From Prevotella sp. (GTDB lineage Bacteria; Bacteroidota; Bacteroidia; Bacteroidales; Bacteroidaceae), in NCBI GenBank assembly GCA_016285245.1, contig JAEEQH010000007.1, positions 34,414-98,413 of the forward strand: a stretch of 64,000 bases of DNA, in the 5' to 3' direction. Made by a program: the position numbers and the translations under genes. How positions within the stretch are numbered: the stretch's first letter is position 1; every line of letters begins with the position of its first letter. The notes under the pieces were generated by a model that was given only the letters and a program-made list of their open reading frames with translations, did not search any database and was not told where the DNA came from. Shown here in pieces: positions 17,523 to 25,247 of this stretch.

Positions 17523-17530
17523 TAACTTTG
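17523..17530 (+). promoter_or_regulatory. -7 box of mtnN
   Basis: TAACTTTG followed by CAACG lies 54 bases before the mtnN start and back-to-back with the YfhO promoter. Confidence 0.55.
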
Positions 17531-17584
17531 CAACGCAAAACCGAAAAAAGTCGTTTACTAACAAGCATTAAAGCATTGAGCATT

Positions 17585-18253
17585 ATGAAAATAGGCATTA
17601 TTGTAGCAATGGAAAAGGAGCTGCGCCAGTTGCGACAGCTCTTCAATACGGGAAATGTGCGCGTTGAGAAGTGCGGTATCGGTAAGGTGAACGCTGCCCT
17701 TGGCACGCAAAGGCTCATCAACGATATGCATCCCGACGTTATCATCTCATCGGGCTGCGCTGGTGGTAACAACCCCGAGGGTATCGCCCCTGGCGATGAG
17801 ATTCGCATCCAGGATGTTGTCGTCTCCACGGAGCTCGTTTACCACGACGTCTACTGCGGCGCGGCTGTCGGCTCTACGGTCTACGGTCAGGTGCAGGGAC
17901 TCCCCGCCCGTTTCCAGGCCGATCCGAGGCTGTTGGAGAAAGCGCGGCAATTGTCCGTTGTCAATAGTCCTTTGTCCATTCATCAAGGTCTGATTGTCAC
18001 CGGTGACTGGTTTGTGGACACGAAGGAGAAGATGCGCGAGATACTCGGTCACTTCCCCGAGGCGCGTGCCGTCGACATGGAGTCGGCAGCCATCGCGCAG
18101 ACGTGCCTCATCAACAAGGTGCCATTCATCTCGTTCCGTGTCATCAGCGACCTGCCGCTCCAGGATACCGACGCCTCGCAGTATCACAACTTCTGGGACA
18201 CCCTGGCCGACCGTTCCTTCCACGTCACCAAGTCGTTCGTGGAATCCCTGTAA
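17585..18253 (+). CDS. mtnN: 5'-methylthioadenosine/S-adenosylhomocysteine nucleosidase
   Basis: The 222-residue protein begins MKIGIIVAMEKELRQL, the family start, with the catalytic Glu of AMEKE. It continues with the ISSGCAGG nucleoside-binding loop and ends with the substrate loop RAVDMESAAIAQ and FISFRVISDL. It cleaves SAH to adenine and S-ribosylhomocysteine, and also MTA, in the cytoplasm. The product is the substrate of LuxS, encoded 36 bases downstream, so the pair forms an SAH-recycling/AI-2 operon. Residues about 121-133 are encoded by a heptamer array and sit at a variable surface loop. The gene ends exactly where the intercistronic array begins. Confidence 0.95.
   Translation: MKIGIIVAMEKELRQLRQLFNTGNVRVEKCGIGKVNAALGTQRLINDMHPDVIISSGCAGGNNPEGIAPGDEIRIQDVVVSTELVYHDVYCGAAVGSTVYGQVQGLPARFQADPRLLEKARQLSVVNSPLSIHQGLIVTGDWFVDTKEKMREILGHFPEARAVDMESAAIAQTCLINKVPFISFRVISDLPLQDTDASQYHNFWDTLADRSFHVTKSFVESL
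17948..17982. repeat. Heptamer array inside mtnN
   Basis: CAATTGT CCGTTGT CAATAGT CCTTTGT CCATTCA: five degenerate heptamers in the coding frame. The vocabulary is shared with the arrays at 18251, 37441 and 57044. Confidence 0.7.
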
Positions 18254-18285
18254 TTATCCATTATCCATTATCACTTGTCAATTCT
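18251..18285. repeat. Heptamer array filling the mtnN-luxS gap
   Basis: TAATTAT CCATTAT CCATTAT CACTTGT CAATTCT. The first three bases are the mtnN stop codon, and the array ends four bases before the luxS ATG. Confidence 0.85.
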
Positions 18286-18289
18286 AGAA

Positions 18290-18784
18290 ATGGAAGTTAT
18301 ACAAAGTTTTACTATCGACCATACCCACCTGAAGCCAGGTATCTACGTATCGCGAGTGGATAGGGGCTTCACGACGTTCGACCTGCGCATCACCGAACCC
18401 AACCGCGAGCCTGCCGTCGCGCCTGCCGCCATGCATAGCATGGAGCACCTTATGGCCACTTGGTTTCGCAATTCTAGGGCCAAGGACGATGTCGTCTACG
18501 TGGGGCCTATGGGATGCCTGACGGGTATGTATATCATTATGACCGGTAGCTATACCGCCGAGGATATGCGCCAGCTCACCATCGAGTGTCTGGACTGGAT
18601 TCTCACGCAGACGGAGGTTCCGGCTACGACTCCTGAGACCTGTGGCAACTACCTGCTACATGATCTGCCGATGTGTTTGTGGGAGTGTCGGCGCTATAGG
18701 AACCGTCTTCAGAACGATTTCCACTCAGAATACACCAAACTTCAAGTCTCTCTTGACGACGGTAAAGTCTTTGCTGACGCATAA
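18290..18784 (+). CDS. luxS: S-ribosylhomocysteine lyase (AI-2 synthesis)
   Basis: The 164-residue protein has the LuxS metal site: His49 and His53 in HSMEHL, and Cys118 in ETCGNYLLHDL. Catalytic Cys76 is in GPMGCLTGMY. It converts S-ribosylhomocysteine to homocysteine and DPD, the precursor of autoinducer-2. It is downstream of mtnN in the same direction, which delivers its substrate, so recycling of the methyl cycle is certain in principle while signalling is only possible. The usual HTLEHL is HSMEHL here, which keeps both His and the Glu. Confidence 0.96.
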   Translation: MEVIQSFTIDHTHLKPGIYVSRVDRGFTTFDLRITEPNREPAVAPAAMHSMEHLMATWFRNSRAKDDVVYVGPMGCLTGMYIIMTGSYTAEDMRQLTIECLDWILTQTEVPATTPETCGNYLLHDLPMCLWECRRYRNRLQNDFHSEYTKLQVSLDDGKVFADA

Positions 18785-18795
18785 GAAAAATGCAT

Positions 18796-18825
18796 AAAGG
18801 GGCAACCCTTTGTGATAAAAAGGAG
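18796..18825 (+). terminator. Short hairpin after luxS
   Basis: AAAGGG-GCAA-CCCTTT (18796-18811) forms a six-base stem with a GNRA-type loop, 12 bases after the luxS stop, followed by an A/T-rich run. It is a moderate terminator candidate. Confidence 0.45.
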
Positions 18826-18841
18826 CCACCTATTTTGCAAA

Positions 18842-18904
18842 AACAGGCACTTATTTAAATAAGTGCCTGTTATTTGGTAATAAGTGCCTGTTGTTTGGAA
18901 ATTA
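18842..18904. repeat. 21-bp AATAAGTGCCTG array with a 30-bp perfect palindrome, abutting typA
   Basis: AATAAGTGCCTGTTATTTGG starts at 18858 and recurs at 18879. An inverted copy to the left creates a perfect 30-bp palindrome centred on 18856/18857. On the minus strand the array begins at the typA stop codon (18902-18904), whose first unit matches the next at 18 of 21 positions. The same unit family recurs at 29337-29399. Confidence 0.9.
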
Positions 18905-20704
18905 CTGACGAGCAGCCTTCTTGCGCTGGTCGTGGTCAAGGATGACCTTGCGCATACGCATGGACTTCGGGGTGACCTCGACGAGCTCGTCCTCCTTGAT
19001 GTACTCCAAGCACTCCTCGAGCGACATGACGGTCTTCGGGATGATGCGCGCTTTGTCGTCGGTACCCGAGGCACGGACGTTGGTGAGCTGCTTGGCCTTG
19101 CAGACGTTGATGACGAGGTCGTTGTCGTGGACGTGCTCGCCGACGACCTGACCCATGTAGACGTCTTCGCCCGGGTCGATGAAGAACTTACCGCGGTCCT
19201 GCAGCTTGTCGATGGCATAGGCGAAGGCGTTGCCTGTCTCCAAGGCAATCATCGAACCGTTCAAGCGGCGCTCAATGTCGCCCTTGTAGGGCTGGTACTC
19301 CTTGAAGCGGTGGGCCATGATGGCCTCGCCCTGAGAGGCGGTGAGCACGTTGGTACGCAGTCCGATGATGCCGCGTGAGGGGATGTTGAACTCGATGTTC
19401 GTGCGCTCGCCCTGGCTCTCCATGCTGGTCATTTCGCCCTTGCGGCGTGTCACCATGTCGATCATCTTCGAGGCAAACTCCTCGGGGACGTTGATGGTGA
19501 GTTCCTCAATAGGTTCGCACTTCTGGCCGTCCACCTCTTTATATATAACCTGTGGCTGACCTACCTGCAGCTCGTAGCCCTCGCGGCGCATGGTCTCGAT
19601 GAGCACGCTGAGGTGGAGGACGCCGCGGCCGGAGACGACCCACTTGTCGGTAGAGTCCTCGAACTGCTCCACGTGCAGGGCGAGGTTCTTCTCGAGCTCC
19701 TTCTGCAGACGGTCGTTGATGTGGCGCGAGGTGACGAACTTACCCTCCTTGCCGAAGAACGGCGAGTCGTTGATGGTGAAGAGCATCGACATCGTCGGTT
19801 CGTCGATGGCTATCGGGGGTAGCGGTTCGGGATTCTCGAGGTCGCAGATGGTGTCGCCAATCTCGAATTTCTCCAGGCCGATGACGGCGCAGATGTCGCC
19901 GCAGTCGACGCTGTCGGTACGCGTGTGGCCCATGCCCTCGAAGGTGTGGAGCTCCTTGATCTTCACCTTCTCCGTGGTGCCGTCGCGGTGGCTGATGGTC
20001 ACCTGCTGGCCGTCCTGCAGCCGACCACGATGCACGCGGCCCACGGCGATGCGGCCCTGGTAGCTCGAGTAGTCGAGCGAGGTGATGAGCATCTGCGGCG
20101 TGCCTTCGAGCTGTGTGGGGGCGGGGATGACCTCGACAATCTTATCTAAGAGATAGGTGATGTCTGTGGTAGGCTTCTGCCAGTCTTCACCCATCCAGCC
20201 GTTCTTTGCCGAGCCGTAGACGACGGGGAAGTCCAACTGGTCCTCGGTGGCGCCGAGCGAGAACATCAAGTCGAAGACCATCTCGTAGACCTCCTCAGGG
20301 CGGCAGTTTGGCTTGTCGACCTTGTTCACCACCACGATGGGCTTCAGGCCAATCTCAAGGGCTTTCTGCAGCACGAAGCGCGTCTGGGGCATCGGGCCTT
20401 CGAAGGCGTCGACCAGCAGCAGACAGCCGTCGGCCATGTTAAGCACACGCTCCACCTCGCCGCCGAAGTCAGAGTGTCCCGGGGTGTCGATGATGTTGAT
20501 CTTCGTACCCTTCCAGTTGATGGAGACGTTCTTCGAGAGGATGGTGATGCCGCGCTCGCGCTCCAGGTCGTTTGCGTCGAGTACCTGATTGCTGAGGTTC
20601 TGTCCCTCACGGAACAGGTTGCCGGCCAGCATCATCTTGTCCACGAGCGTGGTCTTGCCGTGGTCTACGTGGGCTATAATAGCGATGTTTCTGATGTCTT
20701 GCAT
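18902..20704 (-). CDS. typA: Ribosome-associated translational GTPase TypA/BipA
   Basis: A 600-residue elongation-factor-like GTPase: G1 [10 protein letters not shown]2 region RERGITI, G3 [13 protein letters not shown]4 NKVDKP, and G5 YGSAKNGW in place of the usual SA(L/K). It is followed by EF-Tu-like domain II, EF-G-like domains III and V, and a C-terminal domain rich in basic residues. BipA binds the 70S ribosome near the A site and helps ribosome assembly and growth under stress. It diverges from rpsO, so two ribosome-related genes share one promoter region. The terminal QRKKAARQ runs directly into the downstream repeats. Confidence 0.96.
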   Translation of the reverse strand: MQDIRNIAIIAHVDHGKTTLVDKMMLAGNLFREGQNLSNQVLDANDLERERGITILSKNVSINWKGTKINIIDTPGHSDFGGEVERVLNMADGCLLLVDAFEGPMPQTRFVLQKALEIGLKPIVVVNKVDKPNCRPEEVYEMVFDLMFSLGATEDQLDFPVVYGSAKNGWMGEDWQKPTTDITYLLDKIVEVIPAPTQLEGTPQMLITSLDYSSYQGRIAVGRVHRGRLQDGQQVTISHRDGTTEKVKIKELHTFEGMGHTRTDSVDCGDICAVIGLEKFEIGDTICDLENPEPLPPIAIDEPTMSMLFTINDSPFFGKEGKFVTSRHINDRLQKELEKNLALHVEQFEDSTDKWVVSGRGVLHLSVLIETMRREGYELQVGQPQVIYKEVDGQKCEPIEELTINVPEEFASKMIDMVTRRKGEMTSMESQGERTNIEFNIPSRGIIGLRTNVLTASQGEAIMAHRFKEYQPYKGDIERRLNGSMIALETGNAFAYAIDKLQDRGKFFIDPGEDVYMGQVVGEHVHDNDLVINVCKAKQLTNVRASGTDDKARIIPKTVMSLEECLEYIKEDELVEVTPKSMRMRKVILDHDQRKKAARQ

Positions 20705-20728
20705 TGTCTAATACCTTAATTTGGGGTG

Positions 20729-20736
20729 CAAAGGTA
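20729..20736 (-). promoter_or_regulatory. -7 box of typA
   Basis: The minus strand reads TACCTTTG, 24 bases before the typA start. It partly overlaps the rpsO promoter region on the other strand. Confidence 0.6.
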
Positions 20737-20754
20737 CACATTTTCGGCGAAATA

Positions 20755-20786
20755 TTTGCATGTTCCGTGAAAAAGTTGTAATTTTG
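20755..20786 (+). promoter_or_regulatory. rpsO promoter
   Basis: TTTG (20755-20758), a 20-base spacer and TAATTTTG (20779-20786) form a full match to the Bacteroidetes sigma consensus. Confidence 0.8.
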
Positions 20787-20874
20787 CAGCCGCATTTGAC
20801 GAAGCGGCGTCCAGTGATGACGGTCGTGCGGCTTCTGAAAGATGTATTTAATAACATTTTAACATATCATCATT
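20787..20874 (+). promoter_or_regulatory. rpsO leader with two alternative pairings
   Basis: GCCGC (20789-20793) can pair with GCGGC (20804-20808), or AGCCGCA (20788-20794) with TGCGGCT (20828-20834). The two are mutually exclusive, as in leaders bound by ribosomal protein S15 in other bacteria. Autoregulation is inferred, and the predicted transcription start falls very near the first strand. Confidence 0.4.
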
Positions 20875-21144
20875 ATGTACTTAGACAAAGCTAAGAAAGA
20901 AGAGATTTTCGGCCAGTATGGCAAGTCAACCACCGACACCGGTAGCGCAGAGGCTCAGATTGCCCTGTTCACCTTCCGCATCAAGCACCTGACGGAGCAC
21001 CTGAAGAAAAACCGCAAGGACTTCGGTACCGCCCGTTCGCTGACGAAGATGGTAGGTCGTCGCCGCAAGCTGCTGAAGTATCTCTACGATAACGACATCA
21101 ACCGTTATCGTGCCATCATCAAGGCTCTCGGTCTGCGTAAGTAA
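20875..21144 (+). CDS. rpsO: 30S ribosomal protein S15
   Basis: The 89-residue protein is full length for the family, with the N-terminal STTDTGSAEAQIALFTFRI, the LTEHLKKNRKDF block and the basic MVGRRRKLLKYL core that contacts 16S rRNA helix 22. It is a primary binder during assembly of the small-subunit platform. It is monocistronic: its own consensus promoter lies upstream and hairpins follow. Confidence 0.99.
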   Translation: MYLDKAKKEEIFGQYGKSTTDTGSAEAQIALFTFRIKHLTEHLKKNRKDFGTARSLTKMVGRRRKLLKYLYDNDINRYRAIIKALGLRK

Positions 21145-21156
21145 TGGAGCAGCGAA

Positions 21157-21266
21157 AGCCGCTAAGCTAGCTTAGATGGCTGAGTCGCGACATTACTCGA
21201 CGAAGTCAAATAATACGCATGCAGAGACACCAATAAAGCCGCGTAGGGAAATCCCTATGCGGTTTT
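21157..21266 (+). terminator. Two hairpins after rpsO
   Basis: A hairpin with arms AGCC..CTAAGC and GCTTAG..GGCT (21157-21181) is followed by a stronger one, CCGCGTAGGGA (21239-21249) with TCCCTATGCGG, ending in TTTTATGGTTTTT. The second is the likely terminator. Confidence 0.7.
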
Positions 21267-21300
21267 ATGGTTTTTACCCCCTCGATTTATGGTTTTTTCC

Positions 21301-21331
21301 TTGCACGGCACGGCAGAAAGCCTTAACTTTG
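21301..21331 (+). promoter_or_regulatory. Promoter of the lipoprotein gene at 21379
   Basis: TTGC (21301-21304), a 19-base spacer and TAACTTTG (21324-21331); the -33 is one base off TTTG. Confidence 0.55.
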
Positions 21332-21378
21332 CAGCAGAAAAAAGAACAAGAAGTTTAACTCATTAAAAGCATACGACT

Positions 21379-21945
21379 ATGAAGAAGTTATACACCATGA
21401 TGATGATGGCCATGATGGCTCTCACATTCACCTCTTGCGAGGACGAAATGATCGCTGACACCTTGGAGGGTACCTGGAGTGGCAACATGTATGTCTCCTC
21501 CTACTATAGAGGCCACAACTACTACGCCACCCGCACGGAGATTACCTTCAATATCGATCCCTTCCGCTTCACCAAGGGCTCAGGCTACTGGGTCGACTAC
21601 TACAGCCGCGCTCCCTGGGACTACGTTGCCAACCACATCAGCTGGCGCGTCGACAACGGACACATCACCATCTACTTCATTGAGGATGGCACTTCCGTGG
21701 TCATCTCCGACTATCACCTCAGCGACTCGCATTTCACCGGCTACATTGCTGATGGTGACAACGACGTCAACTTCAACCTGACGCACATCTCGTCGCCCAA
21801 CTGGGACACCTACGACAACTGGGGCTACGATGCTTGGTACGACGATTACTACTGGTCGCGTGGCACACGCTCAGCTGACAGCACAGCCGCTGCTCCGCTA
21901 CCCGCCGAAAAGCCCGTCCGTCAGTTCGGTAAGCGCGCAGAATAA
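21379..21945 (+). CDS. Putative lipoprotein, function unknown
   Basis: The 188-residue precursor has a lipoprotein signal with many Met residues and a lipobox ending FTSC-E. The mature part starts GTWSGNMYV and is rich in Tyr, Trp and Asp, with a predicted beta-barrel feel like small lipocalin-type lipoproteins of Bacteroidetes. The last 30 residues (TRSADSTAAAPLPAEKPVRQF) look disordered. It stands alone between a promoter and a strong terminator. I cannot assign a function; the N-terminal GTW motif is shared with the lipoprotein at 8054. Confidence 0.7.
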   Translation: MKKLYTMMMMAMMALTFTSCEDEMIADTLEGTWSGNMYVSSYYRGHNYYATRTEITFNIDPFRFTKGSGYWVDYYSRAPWDYVANHISWRVDNGHITIYFIEDGTSVVISDYHLSDSHFTGYIADGDNDVNFNLTHISSPNWDTYDNWGYDAWYDDYYWSRGTRSADSTAAAPLPAEKPVRQFGKRAE

Positions 21946-21980
21946 TTCCATATACATACGTTTCAGGATAACAAGAATGA

Positions 21981-22018
21981 AAGAAAGGGAGACGCGAGCC
22001 TCCCTTTCTTTTATTTCC
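21981..22018 (+). terminator. Strong terminator between convergent genes
   Basis: AAGAAAGGGAG (21981-21991) pairs with CTCCCTTTCTT (22000-22010) across an 8-base loop, followed by TTATTTCCTTT. It may also serve the GH28 gene on the other strand. Confidence 0.85.
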
Positions 22019-22029
22019 TTTCTCCGTGA

Positions 22030-23496
22030 TTACTTCAGGATGGTGATGTTGACGTTCTCCTTCTTGATGTTCCGGCAGAACTGGAACGTGGCATCATGGT
22101 GGGTGGAGATGTTTATGTCCTTCAGCGTGATGCGGTCGATAGGCATCTCCGGCAGTCCGTTAAACTCCATGGCGTAGCCGGCATTGTGGCAGATGACGTT
22201 GCGGATGTCGATGTTGCGGAAGATAGGTGTCTCCTCGGTCACGGGAACCGCCTCCACCTTGGGCTGATCGCCGTCCTCCAGCACCTCGGCAACCGACTTG
22301 CCACCGTAGTACATATTGAACGTTAGGGCATAGGTGGCGATGTCAGTCATCGACACACCGTCGATGAAGATGTTCTCGACGATACCGCCACGACCGCGCG
22401 TCGACTTGAAGCGCAGTCCCACATCCGTGCCCACGAACTGGCAGTTGCTCACCTTGATGTTGCGCACGCCGCCGCTCATCTCTGAGCCTACGACAAAGCC
22501 ACCATGACCAGCGAAGACCGTGCAGCCGTCGACGACGACATTGGCGCAGGGCACACCGCGACGGCGTCCGTCCTTGTCCTTGCCGCTCTTCAGGCAGATA
22601 CCGTCGTCGCCGGCATCGAAGCGCGAGTTGATGATCAGCGCGTTGGTACACGACTCCAGGTCCAGGGCGTCGCCGTTCTGGGCGTACGACGGGTTGCGCA
22701 CGAGTACATTATCTATAATGATGTTCTGACACATCAGCGGGTGAAGGTTCCACGCCGGGGAGTTCTGGAAAATGACACCCTGGAGCAGCACGTTCTTGCA
22801 GTCGATGAGGCTCACCATGACAGGACGCAGGAAGCGCTTCACAGCCTGCCACTCCTCCTCGGTCTCAGCCTTGGGCACATTCATGTTCGCACCCTGCTCA
22901 CCACGGGCGTAGCCGGCCGACGGCACCCAGTAGTCCTTCTTCATCTCCTGGCTGCCTTCGATGGCCAGCAGCCTCTTCCAGTGGCTGTCGGTCACCTTCG
23001 AACGCTTCACAGGGCGCCAGTACTGGCCGTTGCCGTCGATGACGCCGTTACCGGTGATGGAGATGTTCGTTGCACCACGAGCCGACAGCGGGGACTGACA
23101 GCGGCGGGTGTCGAGACCCTCGAACGACGTCTCAACGATGGGGTAGAGCGACTCGTCGGCAGCAAACAGAATGACGGCTCCAGCCTCCAGATGGAGGTCG
23201 ATGTTGGAGCGTAGCACGATGGGGCCTGTGAGCCATACGCCGCGGGGTACGACGAGGTGGCCGCCGCCTGCTTTGTAAAGTTGGTCGATGGCCTTGGCGA
23301 AGGCATCGGTACAGAGAGCACTACCGTCGTTCTTCGCTCCGAAGTCGCTGAGGCGCATGGTCAGCTCGGGGATGACGGGTGCTTTGACGGCCGCCATCTG
23401 GAAGGGCAGCCCTTGGGTGTACTTGGCGTACTGATCCTGTGCACTCATACCAAGGAGCGCACCAAGACAGAACAGCATGAGAATGGTTCTCTTCAT
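22030..23496 (-). CDS. GH28 polygalacturonase-family pectinase
   Basis: A 488-residue secreted protein with signal peptide MKRTILMLFCLGALLGMSAQ. The N-terminal RLSDFGAKNDGSALCTDAFAKAI is the parallel-beta-helix entry of pectinases. GH28 catalytic blocks are present as NGDALDLESC (usual NTDGxD), DAGDDGICLKSG, GHGGFVVGSEMSGG and LRFKSTRGRGG (RxK). It hydrolyses alpha-1,4-galacturonide bonds in pectin or related uronates, probably exo-acting in the periplasm. It lies 31 bases downstream of folK in the same direction without an obvious terminator, so it may be the tail of that housekeeping operon. The substituted first motif leaves subsite specificity open. Confidence 0.9.
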   Translation of the reverse strand: MKRTILMLFCLGALLGMSAQDQYAKYTQGLPFQMAAVKAPVIPELTMRLSDFGAKNDGSALCTDAFAKAIDQLYKAGGGHLVVPRGVWLTGPIVLRSNIDLHLEAGAVILFAADESLYPIVETSFEGLDTRRCQSPLSARGATNISITGNGVIDGNGQYWRPVKRSKVTDSHWKRLLAIEGSQEMKKDYWVPSAGYARGEQGANMNVPKAETEEEWQAVKRFLRPVMVSLIDCKNVLLQGVIFQNSPAWNLHPLMCQNIIIDNVLVRNPSYAQNGDALDLESCTNALIINSRFDAGDDGICLKSGKDKDGRRRGVPCANVVVDGCTVFAGHGGFVVGSEMSGGVRNIKVSNCQFVGTDVGLRFKSTRGRGGIVENIFIDGVSMTDIATYALTFNMYYGGKSVAEVLEDGDQPKVEAVPVTEETPIFRNIDIRNVICHNAGYAMEFNGLPEMPIDRITLKDINISTHHDATFQFCRNIKKENVNITILK

Positions 23497-23527
23497 AATC
23501 GTGATTTGTTTTAGTAGTTATTTTTTG

Positions 23528-24016
23528 TTAGTTGTCTTCTCTTATCTCGTTCAGCGGCTGCATGACGAACTCCCGTTCATACATCAGCGGGTGGGGAATC
23601 TTCAGGTCGGGCTCATCGACGTGGAGGTCGTCGTAGAGCAGAATGTCAATGTCGATGGGACGGTCATGATATTGACGCCCCTCCCCGTTACTGGGGAATG
23701 TCCCATTTGTGCGACGAGTCGCACTAGGGGACTGTCCCCCAATAGGTTTCTTCCGTCCTAGTTCCCGTTCAATCTGCTGTGTGGTTGTGAGCACCTCGCG
23801 TGGCGTGAGGGTGGTCTCACAGAGAACGGCACCGTTGAGGAACTTATGCGTCGACTCAAAGCCCCAGGGCTCCGTCTCGATGAGCGAGGACTGGCGCACT
23901 ACTGTGCCTACACGGACGCTCAGGAGCTCGATGGCACGGCGAATGAGTGACCGTCGCCTTCCGAGGTTTGACCCGAGCGACAGGTACACCCTATGCAGCC
24001 TCTCCTCACTCTTCAT
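23528..24016 (-). CDS. folK: 2-amino-4-hydroxy-6-hydroxymethyldihydropteridine pyrophosphokinase
   Basis: The 162-residue HPPK starts with VYLSLGSNLG, has the substrate-binding ETEPWGF and the metal-binding YHDRPIDIDILLYDD, and ends PHPLMYEREFVMQPL. It transfers pyrophosphate from ATP to the pterin in folate synthesis. Between ERELGRKK and YHDRPID there are about 20 extra residues (PIGGQSPSATRRTNG...), encoded by a palindromic REP-like element at 23680-23745; family members normally have a short loop there. It follows queA in the operon, with a heptamer array filling the gap. Confidence 0.93.
   Translation of the reverse strand: MKSEERLHRVYLSLGSNLGRRRSLIRRAIELLSVRVGTVVRQSSLIETEPWGFESTHKFLNGAVLCETTLTPREVLTTTQQIERELGRKKPIGGQSPSATRRTNGTFPSNGEGRQYHDRPIDIDILLYDDLHVDEPDLKIPHPLMYEREFVMQPLNEIREDN
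23680..23745. repeat. REP-like palindromic element inside folK
   Basis: A perfect inverted core GTGCGAC-GA-GTCGCAC (23709-23724) is flanked by GGGGAATGTCCC (23693-23704) and the palindromic GGGGACTGTCCCC (23727-23739). The string GTCCCATTTGTG (23700-23711) recurs at 29319-29330. The reading frame passes through. Confidence 0.8.
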
Positions 24017-24053
24017 CCCTCATCTCTTATCTCTTATCTATTATCTCACATCA
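24017..24053. repeat. Heptamer array filling the queA-folK gap
   Basis: On the minus strand: TGATGTG AGATAAT AGATAAG AGATAAG AGATGAG GG, then the folK ATG. The first three bases are the queA stop codon. Confidence 0.8.
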
Positions 24054-25193
24054 GTCGTCCACCACCAGCAGCGCATCGCCGAAGCAGCCGAACTGATAGC
24101 CCGCCTCGACGGCCTTCTCGTAGGCCTCGATGGTGATGTCGTAGCCAGCGAAGGCGGCTGTGGCCATCATCATCGTTGACTCGGGGTGGTAGAAGTTTGC
24201 AATCAGCGCGTTCGATAGTCCGAAGTCGTAGGGCGGGAAGATGAACTTGTTCGTCCAGCCGTCGAACGGCTTCAGCATACCGTCGGTGCCCACCGAACTC
24301 TCCGTAGCACGCAGGGTGCTCACGCCGACGGCACAGATGCGGTGCCCATCGTTCTTCGCATTGTTGACGTCTTGGCACGACTCCTCGGGAATGATGACCT
24401 GCTCGGAATTCATCTTGTGCTTCGTCAGGTCTTCGACCTCGATGGGGTCGAAGGCGCCGAGACCACAATGCAGTGTGATGTAGGTGAAACGGAAACCATG
24501 AATCTCCATCAGCTTCAGCATCTCACGGCTGAAGTGCAGACCCGTCGACGGGGCCGTCACGGCACCCTCGTTGCGGGCGTAGATGGTCTGGAACTGTTCC
24601 ATGTCATCGGGCGTGCACTCGCGACGTTCCACGATGTAGCGGGGCAGGGGAGCCTCGCCCAGGGAGAAGAGCTCGCGCTTGAACTCGTCGTGGGGACAGT
24701 CGTAGAGGAAACGCAGCGTGCGTCCGCGACTAGTAGTATTGTCGATGACCTCGGCTACCATCGGACCGTCTTCCTCGAAGAACAGCTTGTTGCCGATACG
24801 TATCTTGCGCGCCGGCTCGACGAGCACGTCCCACAAGCGCAGTTCCTCATTCAGCTCGCGCAGCAGGAACACCTCAATCTTTGCATCGGTCTTTTCCTTT
24901 GTGCCGTAGAGGCGTGCGGGGAACACCTTTGTGTCGTTGAAGATGAAGGTGTCACCCTCGTCAAAGTAGTTTACCAGGTCGCGGAACGTCAGGTACTGAT
25001 CCGTGTCGTTGCCGTCGCCGTCCTTCTTGAACATCTCGATGGTCTGGCTCTTGCGGTGGATAACCATCAGACGGCACTGGTCGCGGTGGTAGATGCGGTC
25101 CACGGTACCATCCTCATTCTCGAAGGCGCGGTGGGGCGGGTAGAGAGCTACCTGCTCCTCAGGGAGCTTGAACTTGAATTGTGATAGTTTCAT
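24051..25193 (-). CDS. queA: S-adenosylmethionine:tRNA ribosyltransferase-isomerase
   Basis: The 380-residue protein has QueA landmarks: [15 protein letters not shown] at the start, [21 protein letters not shown]-like [33 protein letters not shown], and [10 protein letters not shown] near the end. It transfers the ribosyl part of SAM to preQ1 in tRNA to form epoxyqueuosine, a step in queuosine synthesis. The protein is somewhat longer than the roughly 350 residues typical of the family. It is the fifth gene in the ftsX operon. Confidence 0.96.
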   Translation of the reverse strand: MKLSQFKFKLPEEQVALYPPHRAFENEDGTVDRIYHRDQCRLMVIHRKSQTIEMFKKDGDGNDTDQYLTFRDLVNYFDEGDTFIFNDTKVFPARLYGTKEKTDAKIEVFLLRELNEELRLWDVLVEPARKIRIGNKLFFEEDGPMVAEVIDNTTSRGRTLRFLYDCPHDEFKRELFSLGEAPLPRYIVERRECTPDDMEQFQTIYARNEGAVTAPSTGLHFSREMLKLMEIHGFRFTYITLHCGLGAFDPIEVEDLTKHKMNSEQVIIPEESCQDVNNAKNDGHRICAVGVSTLRATESSVGTDGMLKPFDGWTNKFIFPPYDFGLSNALIANFYHPESTMMMATAAFAGYDITIEAYEKAVEAGYQFGCFGDALLVVDD

Positions 25194-25199
25194 TATATA

Positions 25200-25247
25200 C
25201 TATTGTTGTTTTGGTCTAATTGTCTATTGTTGTTTTGGCCTGATTTT
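25200..25247. repeat. 24-bp duplication of the truB 3' end
   Basis: Two tandem 24-base units (25200-25223, 25224-25247) agree at 21 positions. Each starts CTATTGTTGTTTTGG on the plus strand. The right-hand unit holds the last seven codons and stop of truB, so the left-hand copy is a second terminus outside the gene. Confidence 0.9.
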
